DNA of 64,000 nucleotides, taken from assembly GCA_934096985.1 (NCBI GenBank), contig CAKONC010000004.1:62001-126000 (forward strand), written 5' to 3'. Under the pieces are notes generated by a model. It saw only the letters and a program-made list of their open reading frames with translations, was not told the DNA's origin and searched no databases. The stretch is from an uncultured Bacilli bacterium (lineage in GTDB: Bacteria; Bacillota_I; Bacilli_A; RF39; UBA660). Shown here in pieces: positions 16,994 through 25,444 of this stretch. A program made the position numbers and the translations under genes. How positions within the stretch are numbered: the first letter of the stretch is position 1; each line of letters opens with the position of its first letter.

Positions 16994-18001
16994 TTATTTA
17001 AACATCTTTATAGCTGTTCGTAACATTTGTGCAGTGTAACCATATTCATTATCATACCATGCGGTAATTTTAACTAATTGCTTACCATTATATTCAACAA
17101 TATTTGTAAGTAAACTATCATATAAGCAACCACATTTTCTTCCTATTACATCAGATGAAACTAGTGGTGCACTGGAATATATAATACTTTCTGATTGATT
17201 ATTTTTTATAGTTTCATTAATCAGCTCAATAGTTACATTTTTAGAAAGTTCAAGAGTTACGTCTACCATAGAACCATCTATAGTTGGTACTCTATAAGCA
17301 ATACCGTCCATCTTTCCTTTCAGCTCTGGAATTACTAAACCTATTGATTTAGCGGCTCCAGTAGATGTTGGAACTATGTTATGGGCACTTGCCCTTCCTC
17401 TTCTTGAATTAATACCTTTTTTATGAAAATTATCTAAAGAATTTTGATCTGCAGTATATGCATGAATAGTACTCATAAATCCTTTTTCTACACCAAAATT
17501 ATCACTTATAATTTTAAGTAATGGTGCTAGACAATTTGTTGTACAACTAGAAGCACTTACAATTATATCTTCACTATTGATTTTATCATCATTTACATTT
17601 GCTACAATTGTTGGCATCTGTCCTTTTCCTGGAGCAGAAATAAGCACCTTTTTAGCACCTGCTTTTATATGTTTATAAGCATCATCATAATTAGTAAATG
17701 CTCCAGTGCATTCTAAAACCAAATCAACATTTAAATCCTTCCATGGTAAATTTTCAGGATCTAATTCTGAATATAAAGGAATTTTTTTTACACCAGCTAT
17801 TATTAAATTATTTCCATCATAATTTATTTCATTTTCATGAAATGTTCCATGAACAGAATCATATTTTATTAAATATGCTGCTGATTCTGCATCCATGTCT
17901 TTATTATTTATTGCTACTATGTCAAATTCAGTGGAAGTTATCATTTGCCTAAAAGCAAGTCTTCCAATTCTTCCAAAACCATTAATTGCTACTTTAATCA
18001 T
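16994..18001 (-). CDS. gap: Glyceraldehyde-3-phosphate dehydrogenase
   Basis: Phosphorylating GAPDH of 335 residues. It starts MIKVAINGFGRIGRLAF (Rossmann motif) and has the catalytic cysteine in SASSCTTNCLAP. The ATG at 18001 is eight bases after AGGAGG; a GTG six bases upstream is too close to it. In the cofactor loop the family has N-D after the second strand, but this protein has N32-N33 (AINNKD), so the residue that usually favours NAD over NADP is changed. It overlaps the upstream kinase-like gene by eight bases, suggesting translational coupling. Confidence 0.96.
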   Translation of the reverse strand: MIKVAINGFGRIGRLAFRQMITSTEFDIVAINNKDMDAESAAYLIKYDSVHGTFHENEINYDGNNLIIAGVKKIPLYSELDPENLPWKDLNVDLVLECTGAFTNYDDAYKHIKAGAKKVLISAPGKGQMPTIVANVNDDKINSEDIIVSASSCTTNCLAPLLKIISDNFGVEKGFMSTIHAYTADQNSLDNFHKKGINSRRGRASAHNIVPTSTGAAKSIGLVIPELKGKMDGIAYRVPTIDGSMVDVTLELSKNVTIELINETIKNNQSESIIYSSAPLVSSDVIGRKCGCLYDSLLTNIVEYNGKQLVKITAWYDNEYGYTAQMLRTAIKMFK

Positions 18002-19643
18002 ATTCACTACCTCCTATAAACTCTCTTAATATTGAATCTTTTGGAATATATTCACTACTTATTGTGAAAAATTGTTTTAAAAAACTTAATAATCTTCTTG
18101 CTTCACCATAATAAGGTGAGGTTATTGGTACAGAATAAAGTAAAGGTTCAACAAATACCTTCAAAATACCTACTTCATATGAAAGTGAAGTATTTATAAT
18201 TTTATCCGCGTTCGGTATCAATGGAATTATGTATTTTTCTTCACCAATTCTAACTTTTTTTGTATTTTTAATTGTAATTGCTACATCATACCCTCTTGTT
18301 CTAAAATCCCTTACAATACGCCTTAATAATCTTAAATCATTGTTTGATATAAAATTCTGCTCATCAACACTTATCGGAATAAATGGACTTACATATATTT
18401 TATATTTCATATTATCAGGGATAAATGGCATTAACCTATCATTTATAGCATGTAACCCCTCAAATAAAATTATACTGTTATCTTTAAGTTTTACTTTTTT
18501 TGAGGAAAGTTCTTTGCAACCTGTTATAAAATTATACCTCGGTAATGTAACGACTTCACCATTAAATATTTTCATAACATCATTAGTTAAATATTTAATA
18601 TCAGTTGCTTCTAAACATTCATAATCATTTTCACCATTTGCATCTTTTGGATTATCTTTTCTTTCATGGAAATAATCATCAATTGAAATAACTATAGGAT
18701 CTAACCCATAAATTTTAAAATATGACGCAAGCCTTTTTGTAATAGTAGTTTTTCCACTAGAACTAGGTCCAGATATCATTACGCATTTAATGTTTTTGTT
18801 ATCAGATATAATTTTTGCTGTTTCATTAATTGCAATATTAAAATTTAATTCACAAGACTTGACAAAATCATCAATTTTGCCATTGCATATTTCATTGTTA
18901 ACATCTTTTATGTAAGGAACTTTCATTATATCTAGCCATTTTTGCCCAGCATTATATGAATCAATAATTCCCTCATAATTAATGTATTCTGGAAGATTTC
19001 CATCAGAATTTTCTTCAGGACAAATTATAACAGCTACATTATTTCCTAAATATTGAATATCAAACTTATTTAACACACCTGTAGAATAAGGCATCTCTGA
19101 ATAATAATAATTAATTAAATCATCAAGTTCATATAAAACTACCGTAGGGTCTACAATATTACGAATGTTATTTGCTTTTACTAAATTTCCAATATCTTCA
19201 TAATAATTTATAGCATCAGCATTTTTAATTATTAATTTTTCAAAACGAATATTACTTTTTACAGTTTCATGCATTTTATCACTAATCTTATTGATATCTT
19301 CCTTGTTTAAAATTTTATCACATTTTAAAGATGCTACGATTCCTTTTGGAACATTATAAGAGTAATTTACTTTAATCTCTGGAAACATTTTTTTCGTAGC
19401 ATACTCAAATATCATCTTTAAACCAGCAACATAAATTCTATTTCCATAAGAATTTGTTAAATCTATAAAAGAAATATTTTCATTTTTAGTAATTTTGTCA
19501 TTAAGTGAAACTATTTTATTGCCAACCAAAACGCCTATGATATTATCTGCATTATCACAGTTTCTGCTTAACTCATAATATGATGTACCCTTTAATGTGT
19601 TAATAGTACTACCATCACTTAATGTCACAGTTACATTATTCAT
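17994..19643 (-). CDS. TGS-domain nucleoside (uridine) kinase-like protein
   Basis: A 549-residue protein. Residues 1-60 resemble a TGS (ubiquitin-like) domain, about 70-230 resemble the editing-type domain of threonyl-tRNA synthetase, and the C-terminal half is a uridine kinase/phosphoribulokinase-type P-loop enzyme with SGPSSSGKTT at 291-300, IDDYFHER after it, and FEGLHAIND. This architecture is known in Firmicutes and Thermotogae and is usually annotated as nucleoside kinase; the substrate is not established from sequence. It is the first gene of a unit with gap and pgk, overlapping gap by eight bases. Confidence 0.8.
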   Translation of the reverse strand: MNNVTVTLSDGSTINTLKGTSYYELSRNCDNADNIIGVLVGNKIVSLNDKITKNENISFIDLTNSYGNRIYVAGLKMIFEYATKKMFPEIKVNYSYNVPKGIVASLKCDKILNKEDINKISDKMHETVKSNIRFEKLIIKNADAINYYEDIGNLVKANNIRNIVDPTVVLYELDDLINYYYSEMPYSTGVLNKFDIQYLGNNVAVIICPEENSDGNLPEYINYEGIIDSYNAGQKWLDIMKVPYIKDVNNEICNGKIDDFVKSCELNFNIAINETAKIISDNKNIKCVMISGPSSSGKTTITKRLASYFKIYGLDPIVISIDDYFHERKDNPKDANGENDYECLEATDIKYLTNDVMKIFNGEVVTLPRYNFITGCKELSSKKVKLKDNSIILFEGLHAINDRLMPFIPDNMKYKIYVSPFIPISVDEQNFISNNDLRLLRRIVRDFRTRGYDVAITIKNTKKVRIGEEKYIIPLIPNADKIINTSLSYEVGILKVFVEPLLYSVPITSPYYGEARRLLSFLKQFFTISSEYIPKDSILREFIGGSEYD

Positions 19644-19757
19644 CTTCTAGCCCCTTATTTTACATTACTAACAATAACATATTTTTATTAATAAATCTAT
19701 AAAAATATGAATAATTTTTTTTAATTGTCATTATTATATTTATAGGTGAAAATAAAA

Positions 19758-20336
19758 ATGCAAACAATTCCAATGGTTTTAAAACAAAATAATAATCACG
19801 AATATTCATATGATTTATATTCATTATTACTTACATACCGAATCATATTTTTAACTGGTGAAGTAAATGATATTAATGCTAATATAGTTATCGGGGAATT
19901 GCTTTATCTTGATAAAGAAAATAATAAAGACATTTACTTATATATAAATTCTCCAGGCGGTTCGGTTTCTGCAGGACTAGCAATATATGATACTATAAAA
20001 TACATAAAAAGTAATGTTATTACGATAGGAATAGGGTTATGTGCAAGCATGGGTGCATTCTTACTTTCAAGTGGAGATAAAAGATACGCCTTAGAAAACA
20101 CTGAAATTATGATTCATGAACCTTTGGGTGGAGTTGAGGGTAAAGCAAGCAATATAAAAATACAAAGTGATAGAATAATTAAAACTAAAGCATTAATAAA
20201 TAAAATATTAGCAAAAAATACTAAACAAAGTATTAAAAAAATTGAAAAGGATACCGAAAATGATTATTATATGAGCACAATTGAAGCAAAAAAATATGGT
20301 CTAATTGATGACATCATAAAAAAAGAAGATTATTAG
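19758..20336 (+). CDS. clpP: ATP-dependent Clp protease proteolytic subunit
   Basis: Serine protease of the Clp chamber, 192 residues. The triad is visible: S97 in GLCASMGAF, H120 in MIHEPLGG and D169 in DTENDYYM. The ATG at 19758 is preferred because AGGTGA lies eight bases upstream; the in-frame GTG at 19746 lies within that site. This is the only substantial plus-strand gene left of oriC, so it is transcribed against replication. Its stop overlaps the divIC stop by four bases. Whether another clpP exists cannot be seen here. Confidence 0.92.
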   Translation: MQTIPMVLKQNNNHEYSYDLYSLLLTYRIIFLTGEVNDINANIVIGELLYLDKENNKDIYLYINSPGGSVSAGLAIYDTIKYIKSNVITIGIGLCASMGAFLLSSGDKRYALENTEIMIHEPLGGVEGKASNIKIQSDRIIKTKALINKILAKNTKQSIKKIEKDTENDYYMSTIEAKKYGLIDDIIKKEDY

Positions 20337-20614
20337 TCAACTCTTATGATGACTTCATCTTCCTTTGAATATAAAAATTTTTCTTTAGCGTACCTTGCAA
20401 GATAATTTGGGTCCTGCATTTTTGTTACTTGAGAAGTTAAAGATTTTTTTTCATCAAGTAAATTTTCATACTTTTGAGTTAATTCTTTAGTTTGTTTAAC
20501 ATTTTTAGCTATTGTAATAAAATCTTTTGACACACTAAAAGCAAGTAGTGCTATAAGCCCTACAATAATAATTGAAATTAAAAAAAGTCTTTTCTTTTCT
20601 TTCTTAGTTCTCAC
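20333..20614 (-). CDS. divIC: Cell-division protein of the DivIC/FtsB family
   Basis: Small bitopic protein of about 93 residues: a short basic cytoplasmic part, one membrane helix (about residues 9-28), a coiled coil and a C-terminal segment with YLARYAKEKFLYSKEDEVII as in DivIC. The GTG at 20614 is chosen because AAGGTGG lies six bases upstream; an ATG at 20632 would lie before that ribosome site. It follows yabP-yabQ, the same order as in Bacillus. It would bridge FtsL and the septal wall machinery. Confidence 0.85.
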   Translation of the reverse strand: MRTKKEKKRLFLISIIIVGLIALLAFSVSKDFITIAKNVKQTKELTQKYENLLDEKKSLTSQVTKMQDPNYLARYAKEKFLYSKEDEVIIRVD

Positions 20615-20661
20615 TATAGCCCACCTTATCATTGTCAATATATAATCAAAAAAAAAGAAAG

Positions 20662-20970
20662 TCAACATATTTTCTTTTTTTTTGAAAGAATTTTACATAA
20701 ATTTAACATTTTATTTTTTAGATAATTTGCTAATAAAAAGCCACCTACAAAACAAAATAAATAATATATGTGAAATATTCCATAATTTAATTTATAAATA
20801 ATAACTAAATATATAAATACATTATCTATTGTAAAAAGAATAAACATGAGTATCTTAATTAATGCTTGATCTTTGAAAAAAAACTTATAATTTAAAATAG
20901 CTAAATAAAAAAATACTATTCCATAAATAAAATTAATAAATAGAATCAATAATGTTTTATATGCTGTCAT
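20662..20970 (-). CDS. yabQ: YabQ-like spore cortex protein
   Basis: A 102-residue membrane protein with three or four hydrophobic segments and a basic C-terminus. Sequence similarity alone is weak, but it lies exactly between yabP and divIC, the position of yabQ in Bacilli, and has the same small polytopic form. YabQ in Bacillus subtilis is needed for cortex formation in the forespore outer membrane. Its start overlaps the yabP stop by four bases. Confidence 0.7.
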   Translation of the reverse strand: MTAYKTLLILFINFIYGIVFFYLAILNYKFFFKDQALIKILMFILFTIDNVFIYLVIIYKLNYGIFHIYYLFCFVGGFLLANYLKNKMLNLCKILSKKKKIC

Positions 20971-21242
20971 TTAAATAGTTTACTTAAAAAGCTTTCTTCT
21001 TTTGCTTTGGATTTTGATTCTATATAATTAATTAAATTTATTTTACCTTTGATTCTAATTAATCCACCTGTAGTATCTAACGTAAGAAGTTCCATTGAAC
21101 TACCTTTAATTTGAATAGGACCCATATTACTATCTAAAAAAAATTCTTTACTATCAAAATTTATAATTTTTTTTATGCCAGTTATAGAAAGTAAATTTCT
21201 ATCAAGCATTTTCACTTCATGATTTATTACTTTTTCATTCAT
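20967..21242 (-). CDS. yabP: Sporulation protein YabP
   Basis: A 91-residue YabP/YqfC-family protein: short beta-rich core with LLSITGIKKIINFDSKEFFL, GPIQIKGSSMELLTLD and GLIRIKGKINLINY, and a C-terminal SFLSKLFK that matches the family end. The ATG at 21242 is chosen for GAGG seven bases upstream. Forms a pair with yabQ. In Bacillus the gene is expressed in the mother cell. Confidence 0.88.
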   Translation of the reverse strand: MNEKVINHEVKMLDRNLLSITGIKKIINFDSKEFFLDSNMGPIQIKGSSMELLTLDTTGGLIRIKGKINLINYIESKSKAKEESFLSKLFK

Positions 21243-21292
21243 ATATTTTCCTCTACAAAAATATATGATGTAATGGATTTGTTTATGCAAAA

Positions 21293-21317
21293 TAAAAAAG
21301 CGTTTTGCGCTTTTTTT
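21293..21317 (-). terminator. Bidirectional intrinsic terminator after spoVG
   Basis: A run of six A, then AGCG and CGCT arms around a TTTTG loop, then seven T. The symmetry allows termination on either strand; on minus it includes the spoVG stop codon and separates spoVG from yabP. Confidence 0.7.
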
Positions 21318-21573
21318 ACTCTTCATTTGTTGGAAGATTTTTATATTCTGTTAAAATTTTATCTTCGAACATTTTTCTAGTTTCAGCATTAATTGGATGA
21401 GCTATATCATTGTATTTATCATCGTTTGGCATAGCTACAAATAATCTGCTATCTCCTTCAATAATACGAAGATTTCTTACAACAAAGCAATCATCTAATG
21501 TTACTGTTACATAACCCTTAACCTTTGAACCTTCTCTATCAACTTTGTGAATTTTTACTGATGTAATTTCCAT
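21316..21573 (-). CDS. spoVG: SpoVG, RNA/DNA-binding regulator
   Basis: SpoVG of 85 residues. MEITSVKIHKVDREGSKVKG, ASVTLDDCF-like VTVTLDDCFVVRNLRII and DIAHPINAETRKMFED are the family signatures. The loop after VAMP differs from the common form (NDDKYN replaces the usual RKTPDGEF-type segment), and the protein lacks the longer C-terminal tail of Bacillus SpoVG. It lies downstream of yabG-veg, as in Bacillus. Confidence 0.95.
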   Translation of the reverse strand: MEITSVKIHKVDREGSKVKGYVTVTLDDCFVVRNLRIIEGDSRLFVAMPNDDKYNDIAHPINAETRKMFEDKILTEYKNLPTNEE

Positions 21574-21609
21574 ACTCTATCACTACTCCTTTATCCTATT
21601 CACAATTTC

Positions 21610-21638
21610 ATTTTACCCTACTATTAATAATAATGCAA
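21610..21638 (-). promoter_or_regulatory. Promoter of spoVG
   Basis: Minus-strand TTGCAT (21633-21638) and TAAAAT (21610-21615) with a 17-base spacer, between veg and spoVG. In Bacillus subtilis spoVG uses sigma-H; only a poor sigma-H-like match (AGGG then GAAT) overlaps here. Confidence 0.5.
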
Positions 21639-21645
21639 GATTTTT

Positions 21646-21858
21646 TTATAAATACTTAATACTTATATCTTTTGTAATAATATCTCTATATGCAAAGCTT
21701 TTTTCATCTCCAGATTCTATTATTGTAAAGATATTTGGATATAATTTATATATAGTTCCGTCGTAATAATTTATTTTGTTTCGAAGACCATAAACAGTTA
21801 TTCTAACTTTTTTCCCAACATTATTATTTATTTGATTTTTAATAAATTCTATATTCAT
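21646..21858 (-). CDS. veg: Veg protein
   Basis: Small DUF1021/Veg-family protein of 70 residues: VGKKVRITVYGLRNKINYYDG, YPNIFTI and SFAYRDIITKDISI follow the family pattern of a beta-barrel-like fold. In Bacillus subtilis Veg promotes biofilm gene expression by antagonising SinR; that role here is inference. Its ATG overlaps the yabG stop (ATGA), so it is translated with yabG, and the yabG-veg order is conserved. Confidence 0.88.
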   Translation of the reverse strand: MNIEFIKNQINNNVGKKVRITVYGLRNKINYYDGTIYKLYPNIFTIIESGDEKSFAYRDIITKDISIKYL

Positions 21859-22619
21859 CGTGGATACCCCACATACATTAAACCATTTGTTATTATCCCA
21901 CCGATACCCGAAGAGCCATATTTAGTTTGATTAATTAATTTTACAACATCAATTTCATCAGAAGTTTTTGTCAGCGCAATTGTACTTGCAATTATTGCGG
22001 GATCTAGTGCATGAATATTTACTCTTTTTGGGGATGATGCAAAATTTGCACCCGCTTTTATTAAAGCTTCATAATCACTTTGGCAAGCACCTGCTATAAT
22101 AACTAATTTATCATGACTTTTTTCATAATTTCTAGCAATCTTTATGGCTTTTACAAAATTTTTAGAATTCTTATAATTTTCGATATTGTCTTTATTACCC
22201 TTTTTTTCATAATACGCATCATGGCCAGTTATAACAAGAATATCCGGTTTATATTCTTTTAATAAAATTGGTAATTGCTTAGAAATTTGATCTTCACTAA
22301 TTTTTTTACCAATAGCATAAACTTTAAATTCTTTATAAAATTTTAAGCATTTTTCTAGGTACTCACTGTCTCCATCAATATGAAGTATTTTGCCAGGTAA
22401 ATAAAAGTAACTGGTTCTATCATTATTTATATCTAATGATATTTGAAAATTATCTTCACATTTTTCAACTTTTACTAGGTCTAAATAATCACTATCTGCG
22501 TATAATCTATCAAAAACACCTTTTAAATATACTTTGCTTTCAGAAATTGATAATACTTTAAATACTAAATCATTATTATGTGATTTTCTTGTTACATAAT
22601 CACCAACTTCAATTTTCAA
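21855..22619 (-). CDS. yabG: Sporulation protease YabG
   Basis: YabG of 254 residues, the mother-cell protease that trims coat proteins in spore formers. The start GDYVTRKSHNNDLVFKVL, the core GKILHIDGDSEYLEKCL, DILVITGHDAYY, IIAGACQSDYEALIKAGANF and SPKRVNIHALDP are all close to the family. It starts at a TTG six bases after GGTGA. Presence of yabG is strong evidence for a spore-forming lineage. Located between the ynbB-like gene and veg. Confidence 0.93.
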   Translation of the reverse strand: MKIEVGDYVTRKSHNNDLVFKVLSISESKVYLKGVFDRLYADSDYLDLVKVEKCEDNFQISLDINNDRTSYFYLPGKILHIDGDSEYLEKCLKFYKEFKVYAIGKKISEDQISKQLPILLKEYKPDILVITGHDAYYEKKGNKDNIENYKNSKNFVKAIKIARNYEKSHDKLVIIAGACQSDYEALIKAGANFASSPKRVNIHALDPAIIASTIALTKTSDEIDVVKLINQTKYGSSGIGGIITNGLMYVGYPR

Positions 22620-22664
22620 TAAATATCACCATTAATTTATATGCTATAGCAATCATTTTTAGAC

Positions 22665-22686
22665 TAAAAAAAAGGGCTAATCCCTC
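22665..22686 (-). terminator. Intrinsic terminator after the ynbB-like gene
   Basis: Minus-strand AGGG/CCCT stem with the TAG stop of the upstream gene in the loop, followed by eight T. It separates that gene from yabG. Confidence 0.65.
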
Positions 22687-23924
22687 TTACTTAAAAAATA
22701 TGTTACCGCGGACATTATCGAAAGCAAGCCATATTCATAAGAAAGTGACCCTTGCTGATAAATAATATATGGACTTCTAATGGGGCCATCACAAGAAAGT
22801 TCTATAGAAGAACCTTGAGTAAATGAACCACTTGCCATAATTATTTTATCTGCATAACCCGGCATATCACTTTTTTCAACTACAGCATTAGAATCTATTG
22901 GACTACTTTTTTGAACTCCAATAGCATAATTTATCATATCTTCTTCATTGCCAAAATAAATATTTTGAACAATATCCACTCTTTCATCATTATATTTTGG
23001 CTCAACATTATAACCCAATAATTCAAATAATCTACTTGTAAAAATAGCTGTTTTTAGTGATGCTGAAACCGCATTTAAAGATAAATATAGTCCTTGCAAA
23101 ATTGATTTATTAGCTCCTAAAGAAGGGCCTACGTCAATCCCTTCACCAGGTAGATTTAATCTTTCGGCACATAAATTGATTAGTTTTTTCTTTCCTACTA
23201 TATAAGCACCATTCGAAGCTATAGCACCACCTAAGTTTTTTATTAATGAACCAACTACTACATCAGCGCCAACATCCGTAGGTTCTTTTAAAGACACAAA
23301 TTCACAATAGCAGTTATCTACCATAATTATAGTATTTGGACTAACATTTTTTATTACTTTAATTATTTTTTCAATTTTTTCTATAGACATACTTTTTCTT
23401 GTACTATAACCCTTCGAACGTTGAATTTCTACAACCTTAACAAAAGAGGCAGATAGCCTTTCAATAATTTTCTTTTTATCAAATTCATTATTTACTAAAT
23501 CTATTTGTTCATAATTTATAGAAAAGGACTTTAACGAACTTGGATTATCTTTAATTCCAATAACTTCATCAAGAGTATCATAAGGTTTACCAGTAATGCT
23601 TAAAAGTATATCATTTGGTCTTAATAATGCAAATAAACAAACTGTTAATGCATGAGAACCAGATATAAATTGATTTCTTACTAAAGCAGATTCTACATGA
23701 AATATATTTGCATATACTTTTTCAATTTTATCTCTGCCAATATCTCCATAACCATAACCTGTTGTCATGTTAAAATCAGTTTCTGAAACTTGTTCTTTTA
23801 TAAAAGCATTAAGTACTTTTTGACTATTTTTAAAAATTATTTCATCTACCTTATCAAGTTCTAATTTAATATCTTTATCTATTTGTTTTTTTAAATTATA
23901 AACCTTTTCACTTATTTCTAACAT
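22677..23924 (-). CDS. PLP-dependent methionine gamma-lyase family protein (YnbB-like)
   Basis: A 415-residue fold-type I PLP enzyme of the YnbB/aluminium-resistance family. The likely Schiff-base lysine is K229 in VGSLIKNLGG, with D203 in MVDNCYCEF; the GYGYGDIGRDKIEKVYA and RNQFISGSHAL segments match the family. The reaction is not established; the family resembles cystathionine/methionine lyases. It overlaps the upstream SDR gene by seven bases and ends in a terminator. In Bacillus this gene is elsewhere, near glnRA. Confidence 0.85.
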   Translation of the reverse strand: MLEISEKVYNLKKQIDKDIKLELDKVDEIIFKNSQKVLNAFIKEQVSETDFNMTTGYGYGDIGRDKIEKVYANIFHVESALVRNQFISGSHALTVCLFALLRPNDILLSITGKPYDTLDEVIGIKDNPSSLKSFSINYEQIDLVNNEFDKKKIIERLSASFVKVVEIQRSKGYSTRKSMSIEKIEKIIKVIKNVSPNTIIMVDNCYCEFVSLKEPTDVGADVVVGSLIKNLGGAIASNGAYIVGKKKLINLCAERLNLPGEGIDVGPSLGANKSILQGLYLSLNAVSASLKTAIFTSRLFELLGYNVEPKYNDERVDIVQNIYFGNEEDMINYAIGVQKSSPIDSNAVVEKSDMPGYADKIIMASGSFTQGSSIELSCDGPIRSPYIIYQQGSLSYEYGLLSIMSAVTYFLSKRD

Positions 23925-24643
23925 AACTCACCTCCATCTACTCTAATTATTGCATTATTTATATAACTTGCATCATTTGCCACAAAGAAAACTACTTTAG
24001 CAATTTCCATTGGACTGCCAAACCTTCCAAGCAGAATATTTTTATTTAAACTTGCTTTTTCTTCTTCCGTTAATAAATCATTATGCTTCGTATTAACCCA
24101 TCCAGGACATAGAGCATTTACTCTTATTTTCGGAGCAAAAGCTTTAGCATAATTATGGGTTAAGGATATAATTCCTGCTTTTGAGGCATCATAATCTATA
24201 CTTTCAGGATAATATGAATCTATTGCATTAGTTGAAGAAATGTTTATAATTGAGCCTTCATCCATTATTTTTGAAAAATATTTTGTTATTATAAATGTGC
24301 CTACTAAATTAGTGTTGATAACTTGTTTAAATTCTTCAACTGTTTTCTTATCTAAAAAATTATCCATTGCAATACCTGCATTATTTATTAAAACATCTAT
24401 TTTAGAAAAATCTTTTTTTACATTTTCTAAAAAATTTATTACTTCTTTTTCATTTGAGACATCACATTTATAAGCTAAACATTTTACGTTATATTTTTTT
24501 CTTATTTCTTCTTTCAAAGTATTGGCCTGCTGCATGCTAGTATTATAATTTATAATTACGTCATACCCATTACTTGCAAATATTTGTGCACATGCGGCTC
24601 CAATTCCTTTGGAAGCTCCCGTTATTAACACAACTTTATTCAT
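23918..24643 (-). CDS. Short-chain dehydrogenase/reductase (FabG-like)
   Basis: A classical SDR of 241 residues: TGASKGIG (NAD(P) site) at residues 8-15, NNAG at 87-90, and the catalytic serine (S136/S137), Y151 and K155 in YDASK. It resembles 3-oxoacyl-ACP reductase, but it is not beside other fatty-acid genes, so the substrate is uncertain. The ATG at 24643 has AGGAGGA-type Shine-Dalgarno upstream. Likely co-transcribed with the ynbB-like gene. Confidence 0.85.
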   Translation of the reverse strand: MNKVVLITGASKGIGAACAQIFASNGYDVIINYNTSMQQANTLKEEIRKKYNVKCLAYKCDVSNEKEVINFLENVKKDFSKIDVLINNAGIAMDNFLDKKTVEEFKQVINTNLVGTFIITKYFSKIMDEGSIINISSTNAIDSYYPESIDYDASKAGIISLTHNYAKAFAPKIRVNALCPGWVNTKHNDLLTEEEKASLNKNILLGRFGSPMEIAKVVFFVANDASYINNAIIRVDGGELC

Positions 24644-24682
24644 ATCTATTTTCCTCCAAAACAAAAAACATTATAACATAAG

Positions 24683-25444
24683 TCATAACATTTTACTAAT
24701 TTCTATAAATACTTCTTCATTAATCTGCTCAGCTCTAACATTTTCATTAAAACCATACTTTAATAAAGTGGGCAAAATTTTGTTAAATTTGTCAACCCCA
24801 AGGTTATTCTTTAACGTTTTCCTTTTTTGAGAAAAAGCAAGTTTTAAAAAGTTAAAATATTCTTCTTCATTAATATTTAAATTTCTGTTTCTAGGGACAA
24901 ATGAGATAACCTTGCTATCAACCTTAGGTACTGGAGAAAAATTATTTTTTCCAACAAAAATTTCGTCTTTAACTTCATAATAATAATTTAAATATACAGT
25001 AAAATAACCATATTCTTTATTACCTGGCATACTTGTAAATCTATCAGCCACCTCTTTTTGAACCATAAAAACCATTTTCGAAGGTTTTATATTCGAAGTA
25101 ACGTACTCAATAATTGATGTCGTAATATAGTAAGGTAGGTTTCCAATAACATATATTTTATTATATCCTTTAGATATTTCCTCTAAATCAATTTTCAATA
25201 TATCACTAAAAATAATTTCACAATTATCTGAATTATAAAAGTCTAAATATTTATGCATATCATCATCTATTTCTATGCATTTTAAATAACCATCTTTTTG
25301 AACTAAGTATTTAGTTAAAGCACCCTTTCCAGGGCCAATTTCTATTATTAAATCATTTTCGTTAGGGTCTACTAAATCTGTAATATTCTTTATTATTTGT
25401 TCATTTATTAAAAAATTTTGTCCAAATTTTTTCTTAGCTTTCAT
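24683..25444 (-). CDS. rsmA: 16S rRNA dimethyladenosine transferase (RsmA/KsgA)
   Basis: Methylates the two adenosines in the 3' terminal loop of 16S rRNA late in 30S assembly. The N-terminus MKAKKKFGQNFLINEQII, SAM motif EIGPGKGALTKYL and NLPYYITTSII catalytic motif are present in 253 residues. It overlaps the 3D-domain gene by 11 bases. In Bacillus rnmV lies just upstream of it; here rnmV is absent between these genes. Confidence 0.96.
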   Translation of the reverse strand: MKAKKKFGQNFLINEQIIKNITDLVDPNENDLIIEIGPGKGALTKYLVQKDGYLKCIEIDDDMHKYLDFYNSDNCEIIFSDILKIDLEEISKGYNKIYVIGNLPYYITTSIIEYVTSNIKPSKMVFMVQKEVADRFTSMPGNKEYGYFTVYLNYYYEVKDEIFVGKNNFSPVPKVDSKVISFVPRNRNLNINEEEYFNFLKLAFSQKRKTLKNNLGVDKFNKILPTLLKYGFNENVRAEQINEEVFIEISKML

